From: Medicago truncatula
Taxonomy: Eukaryota > Streptophyta > Magnoliopsida > Fabales > Fabaceae
NCBI RefSeq assembly: GCF_003473485.1
Contig: NC_053045.1
Span: 62,621,994 to 62,685,993, forward strand
Length of the DNA stretch: 64,000 nt
Direction of reading: 5' to 3'
Shown here: piece by piece, positions 61,639 to 64,000 of the stretch
How the letters are laid out: each line of letters starts with the position of its first letter
How positions within the stretch are numbered: position 1 is the stretch's first letter
Position numbers and translations under genes: made by a program
Notes under the pieces: generated by a model
Seen by the model: only the letters and a program-made list of their open reading frames with translations
What the model was told of the DNA's origin: nothing
Database searches by the model: none

Positions 61639-61884
61639 ATGGCAGGAAATGAAAATCAAGCAATGAAAGAAACACCACCTCGACCACATTCAACAGATGT
61701 ACTTCACCAACGCAAAAAAGTACCATTTTGTCCAATGAGAATGGCTATAGGTGGTTTTGCAGCAATATCTGTGTTAGGTTACTTTGTTTTGTACGCTAAT
61801 AAGAAGCCTGAAGCATCAGCCTTGGATGTTGCCAAGGTTTCCACTGGGATGGCTCATCCAGAAAATACCCATCCCCGTAATTAA
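61639..61884 (+). CDS. 81-aa single-pass membrane protein, conserved plant type
   Basis: A single-exon frame starting at the first ATG of a 5' leader and ending TAA at 61884. The N-terminal third is polar (MAGNENQAMKETPPRPH) and leads through QRKKVPFCPMRMAIGG into one hydrophobic helix, residues about 36-53 (AIGGFAAISVLGYFVLYA). The tail is KKPEASALDVAKVSTGMAHPENTHPRN. Positive residues precede the helix. The tail pattern (KKPEAS..DVA, then NTHPRN at the terminus) looks like a small plant protein group of unknown function. No targeting signal is clear; mitochondrial, plastid and ER membranes are all possible. Upstream ABRE and W-box motifs hint at stress control. Confidence 0.75.
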   Translation: MAGNENQAMKETPPRPHSTDVLHQRKKVPFCPMRMAIGGFAAISVLGYFVLYANKKPEASALDVAKVSTGMAHPENTHPRN

Positions 61885-62553
61885 TATCACCAATCAATCC
61901 ATGAAGCATATACTATGGTTTTGTCTAGCTATCTTAATTAGAGTGTATTTATTTTTTGATTTGTACGTGTTTAATTAATTAAGTTCATTCTGGGAGTACA
62001 TCATTGTATATTTAATTATCATCGACCGTAATAATCATTTTACTCTTATTGTTGTTTCGAAGATGAAACTTATTAGATGAAAAGGTTCCATGCAACATTG
62101 CACGTACATTTATGAGTAAAAGTGTGTCCCAACATCTGACAAGTAATGTGTCTAATGCATGTTCAATGTTTCATAGGTTACATGCATGTCACCGCATGAC
62201 ATGTTTATTATGTTTTGTAAAATTCATTTTACCTATCACTTTTAGTATTTTCAATGTAAGAACTGCTGTTTTTTTTTTTAATGCATTCATTCACGACCAA
62301 TCCCAATGTTTTTTGTGCCTTATTTGTGATTTGAATGAATAAACTCTAATACAATATTAGATTTTTATATTTGGTCTAAATCATTTTTTAAAATCTTGTC
62401 AATGTGAAATTCAAGTTTTTCCTATGAGAAAAAGATCACGAATCATCATCTAGCTTTCAGCCCCAGCAGTACCAGATCCTAGTTTATCTTATTACAAAAC
62501 ATTTATCATTTAATTTCCATAAGTTTTCTTTCTTTCCTTTCTTTAAAAACTAC
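61885..62553. other. 3' flank of the 81-aa gene
   Basis: AT-rich, includes its probable 3' untranslated region. No further gene is supported. Confidence 0.35.
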
Positions 62554-62670
62554 ACCCTCCGATCATAAATATAAGCAAAAATTTATATTTTAGATTCATT
62601 CAATAAATGATGTATGTTGTCTACAATAAAGACCACATAAATTTTTGCTTATATTTATGACTGGAGGGTA
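62554..62670. mobile_element. Stowaway-like MITE
   Basis: The left end caccctccgatcataaatat and the right end atatttatgactggagggta are inverted and continue through aagcaaaaattta. TA dinucleotides flank both ends. It is 117 bp, typical size for this class. Confidence 0.7.
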
Positions 62671-62896
62671 TACTGCGTAAGTATAGAGCGATAATGTGAT
62701 TAATTAAATTGAGGGAAGCTTATTAAATAGCAACTAACATCTGTTATTTCAGAAGAAAACACCAACCATGCAACATTCAAGAGCTAACATACATAATTTT
62801 CTAAGCGTATCCTTCGAACAATATCACGTTTAGCAAAACCACAACGTGGAAGCTCGGGTTTTTTAGCTTTCACATTTATTCATAGGGACACATAAT

Positions 62897-63104
62897 CAGC
62901 GGCGAAGCTAGCAATAATTTTATGAGGTGGCCACCCGAAAGTAATCAAAGTCATAAAAAAATGACTACATCTAAAATCGAACCTGGGGTAGCCAAATATA
63001 TATTATTAGGGGTAGCTAAACATAAAAATATACCTACAAATTCAATAAAATTTTTTTTTCGGGTAGCCATAGCTACCCCTCTCTTTAACAAGCATTCGCC
63101 CCTG
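62897..63104. mobile_element. Short hAT MITE, 8-bp target duplication
   Basis: The left end cagcggcgaagctag and the right end gcattcgcccctg are inverted. cacataat flanks both sides exactly (62889-62896, 63105-63112). It is 208 bp, with internal gggtagcc/ggctaccc words. Confidence 0.8.
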
Positions 63105-63201
63105 CACATAATGACACTTCCAATCAATGCCAAACCAAACAGATACTTGGTGAAAGTTTTGTTAAAAGTACAACATTTATATTTTGAATACAATAATTAA
63201 A

Positions 63202-63557
63202 GGCTTAATTGCACTTTTTCCTCCAATCTTTTGCCAATTGTGTGATTTTGCACCCTCTCTTTTTTTTGAGCGATTTTGCACCCTATCTTTTGCAAATTGT
63301 GTTTTTGTTCAAAATCATCATCATTAAAATAGGGGAAAAGGGGCAAAAGATAAGGTGCAAAATCGCTTAAAAAAGAAGAAGAAGGGGAGCAAAATCGCAC
63401 AATTGGCAAAATGATGGGGCAAAAGTGCAATTAAACATAAGAAGGTCCATCTAACTAGAAAGGGGGCAAAATTTGGAGTGCAAAATCGCTCAAAAAAAAA
63501 GAGGGTGCAAAATCGCACAATTAGCAAAAAATAGGGGGAAAAAAATGCAATTAAACG
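63202..63557. mobile_element. Fold-back element with duplicated right arm, 9-bp target duplication
   Basis: The left end ggcttaattgcactttttcc pairs with the right end aatgcaattaaacg. ataattaaa flanks both sides exactly (63193-63201, 63558-63566). Words such as gattttgcaccct and its complement recur. A left arm (63202-63310) can pair with either 63340-63436 or 63463-63557. It is 356 bp, Mutator-like by duplication length. Confidence 0.75.
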
Positions 63558-63566
63558 ATAATTAAA

Positions 63567-64000
63567 TTTTACTATTTTTTTTGTTTACAATAACAGGCCA
63601 TAAAAATTATTTATTCTCTTTGATTTACACATTAGTCATCTTTAGTTCAAAATATACAAATTGATTTAAACAAAAAAAATAGGGATGTAATATTTTTATC
63701 AATAGGAATCGAATTCGGTACTTTGTAGTTTACAAGACTCACACATTACTTACTTGCACTACACTAGCCAGTAGACTCCATTGGTATATATATGGATGTA
63801 ATTTTTGCTAATTGATTCCAATTTGCAAGTCTTGTTTCTTAAAAATACCTCCCCAAGACTAAGTATCTTTGTGGTGGCACTCATAGACAAAAATCTTTGT
63901 GTAGCAATTAATCATATATATATATATATATTGGAATGATGAGATTGATCCCATTGAGTACACCAAATTCTATTATAAGCCTTTCATAGAAAAACAATAA
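63567..64000. other. Right edge of window
   Basis: AT-rich. 63690-63790 read on the minus strand has tggctagtgtagtgcaag and accgaattcgattcct, resembling tRNA-derived A and B boxes, so a SINE remnant is possible. (TA)n at about 63914-63930. No gene is supported. Confidence 0.35.

Overview
This is a stretch of a plant nuclear genome, most likely a papilionoid legume (Medicago/Trifolium-like). The reasons are AT-rich DNA, GT-AG introns, plant-type families (plastid histidine enzyme, GT14 transferase, early-nodulin-like phytocyanins, pectinesterase), plant Au-type SINE and LINE remnants, and many small inverted-repeat transposons. The species is an inference; no single marker proves it. All gene models below come from reading splice sites by hand, and every stated exon chain keeps frame.

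Layout. 385-5335 (-): HISN1, ATP phosphoribosyltransferase, 10 exons. 5336-10915: AT-rich intergenic DNA with transposon relics. 10916-14887 (+): two-finger matrin/U1-type zinc-finger protein, with an in-frame stop followed by 56 further open codons. 16187-18025 (-): unrecognised 261-aa plant protein with a coiled coil and FDLNQ motifs. 20.2-22.1 kb: decayed Copia and LINE pieces. 23111-26755 (+): plastid YbaB/EbfC-type nucleoid-associated protein (STIC2-like), 7 exons. 28611-34132 (-): GT14 (BC10-like) glycosyltransferase, 2 exons, whose 4.3-kb intron carries a broken L1-type LINE. 34.5-43.2 kb: transposon-rich block (hAT, LINE, a Mutator-like element with about 310-bp inverted repeats, a long-TIR element). 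44463-48485 (+): SRP receptor alpha subunit, 9 coding exons. 50569-51212 and 58597-59574 (+): two early-nodulin-like phytocyanin genes formed by a segmental duplication; between them lies a broken pectinesterase (52115-53320, -) and a nested hAT/SINE/tandem-duplication complex. 61639-61884 (+): an 81-aa single-pass membrane protein. The rest to 64000 is small transposons.

How the genes relate. This is not an operon or cluster: HISN1 and STIC2 act in plastids, SRPRA at the ER, GT14 in the Golgi, and the phytocyanins and pectinesterase relic at the cell surface. The only evolutionary unit is the phytocyanin pair, where one copy has gained a long Ser-Pro arabinogalactan-type tail. The best evidence for novelty is structural: several non-autonomous elements can be delimited to the base by 8-bp (hAT) or 9-bp (Mutator-like) target-site duplications, and their order of insertion can be read. 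I found no undescribed multi-gene system.
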